Positions 11,092 to 23,084 of a stretch of 64,000 nt of DNA are shown piece by piece. Source of the DNA: Lotus japonicus (taxonomy: Eukaryota > Streptophyta > Magnoliopsida > Fabales > Fabaceae); contig NC_080046.1 of assembly GCF_012489685.1 (NCBI RefSeq), forward strand, positions 43,611,176-43,675,175, given 5' to 3'. The position numbers were made by a program, and so were the translations under genes. The notes under the pieces were generated by a model. The model was given only the letters and a program-made list of their open reading frames with translations. It was not told where the DNA came from and made no database searches. The stretch's first letter is position 1. Every line of letters starts with the position of its first letter.

Positions 11092-11488
11092 CTCCCTCGT
11101 TATTAAATAACATACACTATTTTTAGCTATATTTTATTCATAATTATCTGTCACTTTACAAAGTTTAAGAGAGCATTAATTATACTTTACCAATTGTACT
11201 CTTCATTTATTGGTGGTAGAAAAGTTGAAAAGTTAGAATTAATATGAGAGATAAAAGGTACAGCCTCCGGTCACATATATAAGCAAAAAAGACATTTTAG
11301 TCATTATTAATGATTAGATACATTCATTAAATGAATGAACCTAAGATATCTTTTTTGCTTATATATGTGACCGGAGAGTGTATAGTAGGAAGTTAGATTG
11401 TAATTTTAATAAAACAAGAACAATAATTGTTATTTCTTAATACTTGTGCAACAACTTTAAAGTGTCAGTTATTTAGGAACGGAGAAAG
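11092..11488. mobile_element. Stowaway-like MITE hosting foldback MITE copy 2
   Basis: Starts CTCCCTCGTTATTAAATAAC; the other end reads CTTTCTCCGTTCCTAAATAAC in reverse. TA flanks both sides (11090-11091, 11489-11490). The foldback MITE (11260-11382) is inserted in its middle. Confidence 0.65.
11260..11382. mobile_element. Foldback MITE, copy 2 (nested)
   Basis: 123 bp with the same CCGGTCACATATATAAGC arms as the copy at 10508, on both ends in inverted orientation. Confidence 0.65.
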
Positions 11489-11490
11489 TA

Positions 11491-12146
11491 AATGACTATT
11501 ATATTTTTTATGAGTTATAATTCATTATTTTTCTTATTCCATCGATTTGAAAGGAAATAAATAGTGTAAACTAACTTAAGTTAATTTATTGGTCTATTGG
11601 TCTAAGTAAGTTTTTTTTGGGTCTTACTCATTCATTCGTTATGCAAAAAAAAAATTTAAAGGCACACTGTGTGCTAACAAATTAAACTAAAAACTGATTT
11701 TAACTATATAACAAGATCTGTAACATTACCAAAATATTGAACTAGAAAAGCTATTTTTTATAAAAAAACCAGAAAACCTTTTAGATTTGGACTTTTTTTG
11801 TCAGGATTCTAAAAGATGAGGAACTCCTTTAATTTATTTTTGGACCCGATGAAGCTGCCAAATTAGCACCTAAAAATCCCACTATTTTCCTTTTTTTTTT
11901 GTCCCAATCAAAACCCCGTTGGAAATAGTGTTTTGGGTGTCCTTCCCCGGGCTCATGAGTTGGGTGCTGTTCAAGGCCTGGAGCCCAATCGAAGGGGATG
12001 CTACAACTTACTATCCACATCAAAATTTCAACATATTTTCAATATAAAAGGAAGGGTGCGCCTAATATGCACCATTAAAAAAAACACTAGTTCAAGTTTG
12101 GACCTCTTTCTCCTATAGCAAGTCCACATCTTCCTCTCCCGTTAAC
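11491..12146. other. AT-rich intergenic sequence
   Basis: No supported gene. A TATAAAAG box at 12043-12050 precedes the possible first exon at 12147. Confidence 0.5.
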
Positions 12147-12303
12147 ATGTTTTCACTTTCACTGTTACCGGAGCCGGCGACGCTCGGTGGTAAATCTCAC
12201 CATGTCCAGTGTTCACCACCAAAGACCACTCCTCCCACCAATTTTCTTCTTAAAAACCATGGTGGTTTGACCCGGGCAAATCCCAAATCAGCCTTCAACA
12301 TTG
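12147..12303 (+). pseudogene. Possible orphan first exon, plastid-transit-like
   Basis: ATG at 12147 opens 52 codons rich in Ser, Pro and Thr and poor in acidic residues, like a plastid targeting peptide. It ends at a GTAAAG donor at 12304. A TATA box lies about 100 bases upstream and a CT-rich leader precedes the ATG. No following exon is recognisable before the hAT nest, so this is either a decayed gene or a captured fragment. Family unknown. Confidence 0.25.
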
Positions 12304-13214
12304 GTAAAGACCATTGTTGTTCATAGTGTTGTTGTCAACAGACACCACATACAAGGCTAGTGGCTCTACAAACCTTGAGTTTGGACTGGCGGTGACTTTA
12401 CATATGGTCTGGCCTAGACACAGACAGCTCGCCCTAAACTTGGTCTCGCTCTGTCTCCTACAAGTCCTATTAGCTAGGATCCCAGCATAGGGCGTGATGT
12501 CCTATCTAGTCCAATATAGTTGTGTAAACATAAAAAAAGAGCTATGATGGAGCAAGGCAAAGCTAGTAGTGTATTTAACAAAATTAAAATAGAGTCAAGA
12601 AACTATTTTATCTTTTGGTAGAAAAGTATAGTAGTTAACATGGCATTTTAAACGAACGTAAAATAAAACTAATTTGATTCACCTCAAATTGAAAATAAAA
12701 TTAATTAATACCAATATTCAAGACATAATAATAATTTTAGGGGACATATGAGTTGGGGTGGGGGAGGCCAGAGATCAATCCTTAAAAAGTGTATTTTCTT
12801 TTTTCAATGTACCAAAAAAAAAAGACAAAATAACAATCTGAGGGTGAATTAATTGTTATTTTATATCGATAAGAAGGGACGTTTTGCAAGAAAGCATGAT
12901 GTGGCTTTCCTTTTTTGGTCAAATAAGAATGTCAAAGAGTCTGAGGGTAAGAATGTGAAAGGTGCCTTGAACAAAGCCTTAAACATGTTATCATTTACAT
13001 ACCCATATCTTGCTTTTCGGCCCAACTCAAACGAAATACATTGTAGCCATTACAGATATTGCTACCTTCAATTTTCTTAGTTGGAAATAGAACACGGAAA
13101 TTTAAGTGCGATATCTAGAGTTTTACATTGATTAAGAAAGGATTTCTGGTTGATTTGTGATGTTTTCCTACTTTAAACTTTTCTTATCTCTCCAACAAAT
13201 AATATCAAGTTAAC
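12304..13214. other. Intergenic, with a SINE scrap
   Basis: No gene seen. 12739-12781 resembles the middle of the legume tRNA-type SINE found at 26308 (GACATATGAGTTGGGG followed by a degenerate B box). Confidence 0.35.
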
Positions 13215-13448
13215 GGTTAGTATAAAGATGACAACAGGTAGGGTTTGGGTATGGTACTATAGTACCCAGTGGCGGAGCCAGGAATTTTGCCGAGCCTAGG
13301 CAAAACTAAACCACATGTCAAAATTGTAAACCAACAACAATCATCAAACTACTATTGTTACAATGAGTATACAACCTGACTGGTTTTATGCTACGGTCTG
13401 ATGTACATATTATGCTCGGTTTCAAACACAATATCATGCACATAAAAA

Positions 13449-14654
13449 TGTAAGATCAAGTTTTGATCTAGTAGTACAACTCTATGTTTTGATGATTACA
13501 AGTTAACCTTTTGATATGAACAATTGTGGTACTCTAACGTGTTTTTCTGAGTGTGCTATTTACAGGCTCTGACCTCAACTCAATCTCACACAAATCAGAA
13601 GCATTGTGTTAAAGAGCGACCCAAGCAACGCTTTCGCATTCACCATGTTCAGTATGAACAGTGGAAAAGCTTCAGAAGTTCTGAAGTTATACAAACTCTG
13701 ATGTGGACTCAGTCACTAGAAGTTCTGAAGATCCAGAAAGTCTGATAACCAAGAAACACTGAAGGCTCAGATATTCTGATGGTGTAGAAGACTCTGAAGA
13801 TCCAGAAGCTGATTAGTGAAATTCTGATGTCCAGAAGCAAGATACTCTGAAGACCATGTACTTCCCTCTGAGTTCAGAATCAGAAGAAACAATGGTCAGA
13901 GGATCTGGGCTTTCCCTCTGACTCTGATCAACCGGCTTCACAAGTTCCAACATGAAGCTTTCTCCTGATCAGAAGTCTCCTAGGTTTAAAGGTCAAGTCG
14001 CTATCCAAGTACAAAAGCAACTGTACCTTCCTGACGACCTACCTAACAGTCTCAGACACAGCAGAAGCTGGATTTTCCAGAACTGCCCTCCAACGGTAGC
14101 ATTTCCCATGCAACGCTCAACCCTAATCCTTGGAGTATATAAAGAGGCTGAAGACTGAAAGAAGCGGCTAGAAGCATTCACATACGCGCAAGACAAATTC
14201 AAATTCTTCTAAGCTTTCTTTCATCTGAAATTCATTGAGTTTACTATTAGCTTTTTAGAAGCAAATCTCTTGTAAACAATTCTTTGATAAACAGTTTGTT
14301 TAGTTCCTTTAGGAGATCAAGGTTGATCGGATCCTAGAGAAGACTAAGAGAGTGAATCTTAGTGTGAGCTAAGTCAGTGTAATTGTTAGTCACTTGTAGG
14401 CTTCAAGTGCAGTTGTAACTCTTACCTGATTAGTGGATTGCCTTCATTCTAAGAAGGAAGAAATCACCTTAACGGGTGGACTGGAGTAGCTTGAGTGATT
14501 TATCAAGTGAACCAGGATAAAATCCTTGTGTGCTTTTCTATCTCTTATCTTTAGCACTTAAGTTCTCGAAAGATTTGTCTAAATCTTTAAGGTGGAAGCT
14601 TTATCTTGAAAACGTTATTCAAACCCCCCCTTTCTACCGTTTTTCATACCTTCA
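13449..14654 (+). repeat. Solo LTR related to the Sirevirus at 99-9883
   Basis: 1206 bp, TG...CA, colinear with the 1287-bp LTR but with several small deletions and many substitutions. The duplication AAAAA lies at 13444-13448 and 14655-14659. It lacks one of the two 27-base internal repeats. Formed by LTR-LTR recombination of an older family member. Confidence 0.88.
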
Positions 14655-15218
14655 AAAAATTCCTTAAGTACAGTCAATAATTTTAGACACTTCCATAATA
14701 AGATCAAATTTCTATAGCCTCAGCCAATAACTTCTTAAAAGTTAACTACGTACTTTATCATGACTTAAGTAAAACTTTGACACTTTCATCATCACGATCA
14801 AGTTTCTATAGTGTTTTTCCATTAACAGAATTTAATTAATGATGACCAATGTCACTCTGTTAGATGTAGAGTTGAAAATGAGAAGAAATATAAGTGAAAA
14901 AAATATAAGTGGAAAATGAGGTAATTTTAAAGTTGTTTGAATTAAGTGAAAATGAGTATGAAATAGAGGGAAAGAAAATAAATTTTTATAAAATATTAAA
15001 TAAGTGTAGTGGATGATTACCATTTTACCCCGTATAACCATATATGTAAAATCATTAACCATGTGTTCTCCATTTGTTTCCTATTAAAAATGAAATTAAC
15101 AAAATGAAAAGGGTGAGGCACTGCCGTGTGAGCCTCTTTTTTTTTTCTTTCTCATCGTGTGCCATGTTCCTCCCTTCCCTCTTTCGGCTGCTTGGTGGTT
15201 TGGTGGAGGGAGCAATTT

Positions 15219-16146
15219 GAAATTCTGGTTCACGCACAGGACAGATGTCGAACCAAATGTCTAGGACATCTGGCACAACGTACAACAGAGAACAGCAAAA
15301 GTGCAGTACAGTATTAAATCAACAAAAAAACAGTAAAGAACACAGAGAATTGTTAACCCAGTTCGGTGCAACATCACCTACATCTGGAGGGCTTCAGCCC
15401 GAGAAAGATAATTCACTATTATAGAGAATCAAGTACACAAAAGGTCTTAATTGAACAACCCCTGTTCACAGCCTTTCCTACTTATTCCTACCCGTGGTTT
15501 ATTACTTAGGTCTCCCCCTAAGTATGAGAATCTCCTCTCACTTTCTCACACATAATCACTGCCACAGTGATTAATCTCTTACAATGAGAGTAAAGACGAT
15601 CTCAAGATCAAACAACTAACCAAACAACTCTCAGCTTACAAGAATAACATAAAGCTGCTGAGAGAACAATACAAGTGTGAACTAAACAAGAGTAAACCCT
15701 AAATTCACTCAACAAAAGGCACACCTAGCAACTAGGTTTAGGTCTTCATATATAGCAGTCGTCCAGGCCTTGTCTTCAATGGGCTTGGGCGAGCAAAGAG
15801 TCCACACAACAAGTCAGGGAGTTGCTTTGGAACAAAAATCTGCAGAAGATCTTCAATAAACCGTTTTCAGTTGCAGATAAAAACTCCCACAAATCTCTCA
15901 GATCAAATCCTTGAAACTGATTTGATCACACCAAATATAATCCTTGAACGGCGCACATAAGCTTCCAATTTAACCCTAGCTTGATTGCCACGCAATCAAA
16001 ACAAAGCTTCATAGTAAACCTAGCCAACTCATTGCAAGTTTCTCAGAGACATATGTCATAGGCAAGATGTTATGACATCGAGTCCAACATGTTAACCAAA
16101 AACACACATTAGCTAAAATGTAGACAATCACAACAAAGGAACAACA
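15219..16146 (-). repeat. Solo LTR of a second copia family
   Basis: 928 bp. Read on the minus strand it starts TGTTGTTCC and ends AATTTCA, with duplications CAATT at 15214-15218 and 16147-16151. A TATATATGAAG promoter motif (around 15750) lies on the minus strand. Confidence 0.75.
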
Positions 16147-16739
16147 CAATTGATCAACAGTTCAACACAGCAACACTCAACTCAACATAACAGAGGCTTC
16201 AGTGAACAATGGGTGAAGCCGTGAAGGAAGGAAGTGGGCAACATCAATCAATTGATTTTAGGGTTTCAGAATTTACTTATTTTCCCCTTTCTTTTCTGAA
16301 ATTTTGATAAAAAAATTTGTTTTTATGAAGTAGTCCCTGAATTTTTCCCTTACCTTTACATTTTGCTCTTTTTCTTTTTTTTGGGGCCCAAAATATGATC
16401 AGGGCCAAAGAAAAACAAATTTTTTTGCCAGAGCCTGGGCACAAGCCCAGGGTGGCCAGGCGGTAGATCCGCCTCTGATAGTACCTATCCCATCCTCATA
16501 CCCGTGTTTTCAAAAAGTACCCATATCCGTCCCCATATCCACGTGGGTAGCAACCTAAATGTCCGTCCCTGTACCCTATGGGTACTTATATGCCCGTGCC
16601 TGTTACCCACAATATAGCTAACCAAAATTTAACTTTCATGATTTTTTCAATAGAAAACCAAAATATAATTGCTATTATAAAATAAAAGCATTAATTAAAA
16701 ATACAAATGACCATCTATATGTTAAAGAAGTAAAATCAT

Positions 16740-17710
16740 ATAGATGAAGGTGAAGTTTATTGTGTGGCTCTGTCTTCATGATGCTCTTCCGGTGAATTCG
16801 AAGCGCTTCAGGTCTCATCTGGCTTTTTCTGAAGCTTGTGTGCGTTGCTCCTGTGACCGGGAAGATGGAATTCATAGCTGAGGGACTTCCCGCATTCCCG
16901 TGAGCTTTGGGGTAAGGTTGGCGTTTGGGGTTGGTTGAATTTTTGGAATCGGGATTTGGTGGATTGGATTACTTCTCATGCCCGTAGTGCTCATGGGATT
17001 AAGTTTCTGGCAGGGTTGTGGGTAGTGTGGAAGTGGAGGTGTAACATGATCTTGGTGATTCTCCGTGGCCTCTTGACACTGCATGGAGAAAGCTTGCTCA
17101 TGATCATGATGACTTTCACAAGTTTCTGTAAAAAGACCTGCGACATGTTGGTCAGGAGTAGTTGTGTGTGGCTTGGAGACCCCTCAGGGTCTGTTCGTAA
17201 AGTTGAACATTGATGGTAGTTTCAGAGAAGATGCTAGTTTAATGGGTGGGGGCGGTGTCATGCGGGATAATTCTGGGAAATGGCTTGCTGGTTTTCAGTC
17301 GCATGGTGTCTCTGGGAGCGCGTTCCTGGCCGACCTGATGGCGTTGCACGATGGCCTCTTCATTGCTTGGACGCGAGGTTTTTGTCGGCTTCTTTGTGAA
17401 TCTAATTGTCGGGAGCTAGTCAATAATCTTGATGATTTAGAGTGGGTTCGTGGTCATCGTTATGGTGAAACTCTTACTGCCATTTGTGATATGATGCGTT
17501 GGAATTGGAGGATTGAGCTCTCTTGGGTTGCTCGCGAAGGAAACTTGGTTGCAGATTGGTTGGCCAAGCGTGGTTCCTTGCTTCCAACGCCAGGGATTCG
17601 GGAGTTGGATGATCCTCCTCCGGAGCTTCAAATTCTTCTCTTGAAGGATTCTCTTAGTTTAGCTGTTTAGTTTTCCTTTGCTTTGGTGATTTTCCGATGT
17701 AACAAAAAAA
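16740..17710 (+). mobile_element. 5'-truncated LINE
   Basis: 12-bp duplications AAGTAAAATCAT at 16728-16739 and 17711-17722 and a terminal A-run (17703-17710) mark target-primed insertion. The first 120 bases encode a zf-RVT-like piece, broken by a stop near 16880, and the RNase H domain follows. Confidence 0.82.
17164..17670 (+). pseudogene. LINE RNase H-like domain (RVT_3), C-terminal piece
   Basis: 168 residues ending at a stop 40 bases before the poly(A). An N-x-D-G-S motif opens the domain, a conserved G-G-G-G-V-x-R-D strand follows, and V-A-R-E-G-N-x-V-A-D near the end supplies the last acidic residue. This is the RNase H-like C-terminal domain of plant L1-type LINE ORF2. There is no proper start; it is only the tail of a truncated insertion and is not expected to act alone. 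Confidence 0.75.
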
Positions 17711-18162
17711 AAGTAAAATCATTCGAATAAGTATAAACTTTTTTTAAAAGCGAGAAAACTAAGCTTTAAATTTATAATTTAACATTTTTGATAAACTCGT
17801 AAAGTTGTAGACTAATAACTTATTTAAAAAATAAGTGAGAATAATAAGGAATCACATGTGTGTGTTTATATATATATTAAGACTTCACTTACTTATTTTT
17901 TAAAAGAATTTAGGAAGTTATATTTTAAATTTATTAATATACTATCAGTTATGTGTAAGTGTTTTTAATATGTATGTGCGGGTATGGGGCGGGTTGGGTA
18001 CTATAGTACCCATAGCCGCACCCATATCCATTAACTTTTGCAGGTATTTACACATGTTCAACCTCATACCCATATAGTGGGGTTTCACCCTACTCATTGT
18101 GCGTGTTTTTTTGCAGGTAGCTAATGGGTCTAAGACCCATTATTGCCATCCCTAGGTTAGTA

Positions 18163-19172
18163 CGCTCATTGTATCTAAAATAATTTTAAAATTGGTATTA
18201 AAGTGTTTGAAATTAGTTAAAGATGTTACTGTAGTTGTAATTGTAAAAAAGAGAAACACTTATTTTACTCGAAAACTCGTTCATAGTCATTTAAATCGTT
18301 AAATTATGAGTTAAATATGTTTCTAGTTTCTATTTATAGGGGTGGATTTTTTATCATGATAAAAAAATATTGTTGCTTTTAGATCTGCTCCCCAATATAA
18401 ATGAAATATATTCATTTTGTGATTGTTTTAGTTTTAGTGCACTAATGACAGTTGAAAACAGCCACAAAATGTTTTAGTGACAATTTAAACCACCACAAAA
18501 TGCACTATATATAAGAGAGATCTACAAAATTAATCATTTTATTTTATTTTTTCAATATTTCTATCTTGATGAAAAACCTACATATTATCTCTTTTTTATC
18601 GATCTCTACTCATTTTTTTCTCTTCGAATTATGTTTGGTAAACACTCAAGAAAGTACGTAGAGTAGTTACGCATCATTAGCCTTTCTTTTCTCACTTAAA
18701 ATATGTACACAGTTTTTTTGATGCTAAAATATGTACACAGTTGATAGTTGTGAAATTAATTTCTCATATATTATATCGCACTAGGTGATAGGAGGTTTTC
18801 ATTCGTCCAACCATTGCTTAAGAGACAAAGTTAAACCACTAGGTAAACTAATCAGTTAAATTAGAATTCAAAACTTATATATATGACTGATTCAATATAT
18901 CTCAAAATTGAAACAATTGTATATAAGGTCATTTTTACGCCTATATACAAGTGAATCGTTATCATAACTAAACTGAAGAGCACAGTTAGGAGCAAAGTTT
19001 TGCACCGCTAACAAGACAACTTGTGGAACAAGTATGGCCTGGTGTAATATAGTACACTTATCATCCTAACTAACTAATTACCTTTCTTTTGGAAGCGCCT
19101 AACGTGCACAAGTCACAGTTTGTGTAAAGTAGCACAACTTCTCTCTGACCTGTATATACAAGTACTTGATCC
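18163..19172. other. AT-rich intergenic sequence left of the MULE
   Basis: No coding region, RNA gene or element end was recognised. Confidence 0.5.
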
Positions 19173-19308
19173 CACCAACCTGTAATTCCAAACAGTAGAT
19201 CCCTTTTAAAAATAAATTACAGTAAATGGTTTATTACTAAGTTATGGGCCCACAGTATGTTCAATCTCAAAACTACCCTCATTCAATTTTCCCCTTTTCA
19301 ATCTCGTA
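19173..19308 (+). repeat. MULE left terminal inverted repeat
   Basis: Starts CACCAACCTGTAATTCC. Pairs with 31411-31546 at about 132 of 136 positions. It ends about 100 bases before the transposase ATG and probably contains its promoter. Confidence 0.9.
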
Positions 19309-19411
19309 TAGCCATTAGGGTTCAGTATTATTCTCCCACGAGCTTTGACACAAACTCTCTCCTCCGACATCGGAATCCATTTGTTGTTGTAGTTTTGAGG
19401 GGTTTGTGAAG

Positions 19412-22055
19412 ATGGCTGCTGAAACTGAAGAGTCTCGGTGTATCAGTCCTAACGATGCAACCTCTGGGTCTCAAACCTTGGTACGTTTTTTACGCAATTA
19501 AATTTTTGGGTCTTTTAAGTATTATTTTTGGGATTGGGATATACATAAATCTGGGAAATCTGTTCTGAATATGATGATATTTTCGAAATTGACAGGCATT
19601 TGATGAAATTCCCATTGGAGTTGAACAAATGGATGAGAACTCAGACCTTAGTTTAACGGAGCAGGAGGTTGAACAACAAGAGGAAGTCTACAGAGAAGAC
19701 GAGGAAGAGGAAGAGCCCAGTGAAGATGAACATCCCGTCCAAGAAGAAGAAGAGCCCATCGAAGAACAAGGAAATGAAGAGCCCATCGATGAAGAAGAAG
19801 AAGAAGAAGAAGAGCCCATCGAAGAACAAGAAGAAGAAGACAGTCCAGTGGAGACTCCACATGCTAGCAATGAGGTAATTGAAATTGCGATTAACGGTAT
19901 GGAGGACATGGGTATGGTTAATTTCCACACATTAGAAGCGAAGGATGCTATTAATTATAATTTCCCAGATCGTGAAACTGCATTCTTGTTCTACAGCTGG
20001 TATGGTAGATTACATGAATTTGCTTGCCGTAAGTGTAGGTTGGTCAGAAACAAGGCTGGAGAAGTTGTCCAACAAACATTTGTATGCTACCGCGAAGGGA
20101 AGAAGAAAGATTCATTTGGGTGTGAAAAAAAGCGGAAGCGCGAACCCAAAAACGACACAAGGTGTGGATGTCGTGCTCACTTTATGGTACACATTGATTG
20201 GGGGAACAATCGCTGGTATGTCAAGTCCATTTTGGATGCACACAATCATGTGATGGTAGAGGATAGTTTGATTGGGTTGGTTTATACATATAGGAAGATG
20301 AATGAAGCTGACATTATGCACATGAACGACCTGAGAAAAAGTGGTGTAAGCACTTCACTTGCATATGGTATATTTGCCAATCAAATGGGCGGTTACTGCA
20401 ATGTTGACTTTAACAAGCATGACATGCAGAATCAAATTGACAAGCAGAGACGAGCTCAAGTTATTGATGCAAAAGGTGTTTTGGCCTTCTTTCGAGGTTT
20501 GAAAGAAACTAATGAAGACATGTATTGGAAGCATACAAGTGGTGAGGATGGTAGGTTAGACAAATTGTTCTGGTGTGATGGTTGCAGCCAGAGGAATTAT
20601 TTAGTTTTTGGTGATGTATTGGCGTTTGATGCAACCTACAAGAAGAATAAATACAAACGTCCATTGGTTGTTTTCTCGGGTGTTAATCATCACAACCAAA
20701 CTATTGTTTTTGCTGCTGCTCTGGTGTCTAATGAGAAAGTGGAAACCTATATTTGGTTGCTAGAACAATTTTTAGATGTTATGAAGGGCAAAGCTCCAAT
20801 ATCAGTCATGACTGATGGTGATTTAGCAATGAAGAATGCGATAAGAAAAGTATTTCCGAGGGCACACCACAGGCTTTGTGCGTGGCACCTATTGCGGAAT
20901 GCCACTAGCAATGTTTCCAACCCAAATTTCACTTCAATGTTGAGAACGTGCATGATAGGGGACCTAGAAATCGGAGATTTTGAGGCAAAGTGGGCAAAAA
21001 TGGTTGAAGAATGTGGCGTTGAAGATAACGACTGGGTCAGAGACTTGTATGAGATGAGAAATATGTGGGCTACTGCGCATATGCGTGGAGAATTCTTCGG
21101 AGGCTATAGGACCACCTCCCGAGTGGAGGGGTTACATGCCCAAATTGGCAAGTTCATTGATGTTTGGAACAACCTCACAGATTTCATGCACAACTTTTTC
21201 CGCTTTTTGAGTTATCAAAGATTTAGGGAGCTTGAAGCTGATTTGGCCTCCCTTCATGGTGATCAAGTATTATTGACCCAACTACGCTCCCTTGAAAGGT
21301 CAGCTTCCAATATTTATACTAAAAGTATGTTCAAAAATTTTCGCCGTGGCCTTCAACGTTCATTGATGTTGAGGGTTAATGTCTACAAGGAGACATCAAC
21401 TTGCATCATCTACTTTGTGTCAAAGTATCGTTGGTATGGTAAGAAATGGCATGTTTCTCTATGGACGTCAAATATGGATTTGAACTGCTCTTGTATGAGG
21501 ATGGAATCATTTGGTATTCCATGTGATCACATTCTTGCAGTGATTGTTTTTCTTGACATGGACGAAGTCCCAAAGTATGTAGTGCTGGAAAGGTGGACAA
21601 AAATTGCCAAAGAATCTTTAGATGGGTTCAAAAGGGGAGATGGAAGTCCATGGGATCCTATGATGGATTGTAGATTGGCTGCATTGAGAGAAAGTTGTAG
21701 ACGCATGTGCAAGGTGGCGTGTGTCACTCCTGAGTTCTTCACAGAGACACATACGCTTGTGATTAGTCAAGCAGAAAAACTTGAAAAGGCTGGAAAACTG
21801 AACAAGGATTGCCCTGCCGAGAATGGTGGGGAAAGATATTTACGTAACCCAACTTTGCCTGCAGCAAATGAAAACAGGGCAAGAAGATCCCAAGGAAGAG
21901 GAACACCAAAGCGTACTACTCACTGTGGTATTTGCGGTGGAGCAGGCCATAATAGAAAAACTTGTGTGGTTGTTACACAAGGTAGTCAAGTTGTTGAGAC
22001 CTTGGAAGAAAGTACTGAAGAGGTTGCTGCAGTGACTTTGGGAGATGAAGTCTGA
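19412..22055 (+). CDS. FAR1-type MULE transposase (two exons)
   Basis: 842 aa, join(19412..19480, 19596..22055); the GT-AG intron is in phase 0. Start chosen at the ATG after a CT-rich leader. A Glu-rich tract with E-E-P-I-E repeats (about residues 45-105) is followed by a FAR1 Cys/His DNA-binding domain (about 144-230). The MULE transposase core (about 355-530) has D in F-D-A-T-Y, D in M-T-D-G-D, and E in S-R-V-E-G as the likely DDE triad. A SWIM zinc finger (C-x-C...C-x-H, about 650-665) and a C-terminal C-x2-C-x4-H-x4-C knuckle (about 798-811) complete it. All catalytic and zinc residues are present with no internal stop. It should cut and join the TIRs in the nucleus. FAR1-related host factors share this layout, but the flanking TIRs favour an active-type transposase. 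Confidence 0.85.
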
Positions 22056-23084
22056 TTCCACAATGTAAGTCTTCCCATTAGTTCCCATATGTCATGAAAT
22101 ATTTGTTTCCCATATTCATTGTTTTTTATGTTGGTTAATCTTCTTCTCACTGTACTGTACGTTTTTTTTGGTTTTGTTAGGTTGGTTCAAATACAGATTT
22201 GGAGAACGGCTTCCATCGACTTGGATATCTTGTTGTTTACTTCAAGTATTTCGTGTAACAGTTATTGGGGAACATATCATATATGTTGGTTATGTGGAAT
22301 GGTTATGTTGTTGTTTGTTGAGTAGTTTCTCTGTTGAGAAATGGAACTCTATTATATTATTATTAATTTTGTGGTGGTTGTTCTATTCTCAAATATTTGC
22401 TGTTTGAGATGTTTGTCCATTTTTGCTTAGTACATGTGTAACTCCATTGTGAGTCTTGGCTCAAACCTGTTTTATATCTATCATGGAGCAATGGAACTCT
22501 CTTTTCTTGTGTTAATTTTGTGTTGGTCATTGTTTGAGCGTGCATGTTTTATATATGGGGGATGGAGTGGGTCAATTGCACTCTTATGAGTTATGGCAAC
22601 ATACACATGCACATAAATTGATGTATGCCTATACGTTAATATATCTATCATGGAGCAATGAAACTCTCTTTTATTGCTTCCAATTTTGTGTTGGTCACTG
22701 TTTGAGCATGCATGTTTCATATATCAGTGGGGTGTGTGTTGGTGTAGCTAGTCAGATCATATGGGGGATGGAGTGGGTCAATGGCACTCTTATGAGTTAT
22801 GACAACATACACATGCACATAAAACAATGTATGCCTACACGTTAATAAGATCATTGCATAGAGGATCATATAACAAAAGATGCAATTTCATTAACTAATA
22901 GAATAGATAAAGTTCAGCTAATTTGCGGGCAACTTTGCCAGTAGTATGTTACAGAATGGTTCCTTAGTTAGAGATCCAAATAGGACCATTACAGACCATG
23001 ACAAAAGACAAATCTGGGACCTCCCAATACATGGGGTAACCCTCCAAAATACAAGCCTTCAAAGTTCTCATTCAACACGAATCA
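22056..23084. other. MULE centre-left non-coding region
   Basis: Contains a likely spliced 3' UTR of the transposase (GTAAGT near 22065, AG near 22181), then a tandem duplication, then the 3' flank of the first Ulp1-like gene. Confidence 0.45.
22474..22848 (+). repeat. Two-copy tandem duplication
   Basis: A 167-bp unit at 22474-22640 is repeated from 22641 to about 22848. The second copy has an extra block of about 40 bases (near 22722-22762). Both copies start ATATCTATCATGGAGCAATG. Confidence 0.8.

Larger units (their letters stand above)
13267..16477. mobile_element. Inner hAT-type element carrying two solo LTRs
   Basis: Ends CAGTGGCGGA and, reversed, CAGAGGCGGA. Perfect 8-bp duplications ATAGTACC at 13259-13266 and 16478-16485. 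No transposase is left. Two later retrotransposon insertions, each reduced to a solo LTR, make up two thirds of its length. Confidence 0.8.
13223..18154. mobile_element. Outer hAT-type element, heavily invaded
   Basis: 8-bp duplications GGTTAGTA at 13215-13222 and 18155-18162 flank ends TAAAGATGACAA and, reversed, TAGGGATGGCAA. Subterminal regions are full of GGGTA/TACCC motifs. The inner hAT (13267-16477) and a LINE (16740-17710) sit inside. Removing both leaves only about 750 bp of non-coding sequence, so it was non-autonomous. Confidence 0.7.

Noticed and set aside
12853..13080. 75-codon plus-strand frame
   Set aside because: No motif, AT-rich composition, no supporting signals.
19650..19930. 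Minus-strand Leu/Phe/Ser-rich frames
   Set aside because: Shadows of the GAA/GAG-rich acidic tract of the transposase.
19412..22055. Host FAR1/FHY3 regulatory gene
   Set aside because: Domain order fits both, but location just inside a 136-bp TIR with a matching TIR 12 kb away favours a transposon gene; not fully excluded.
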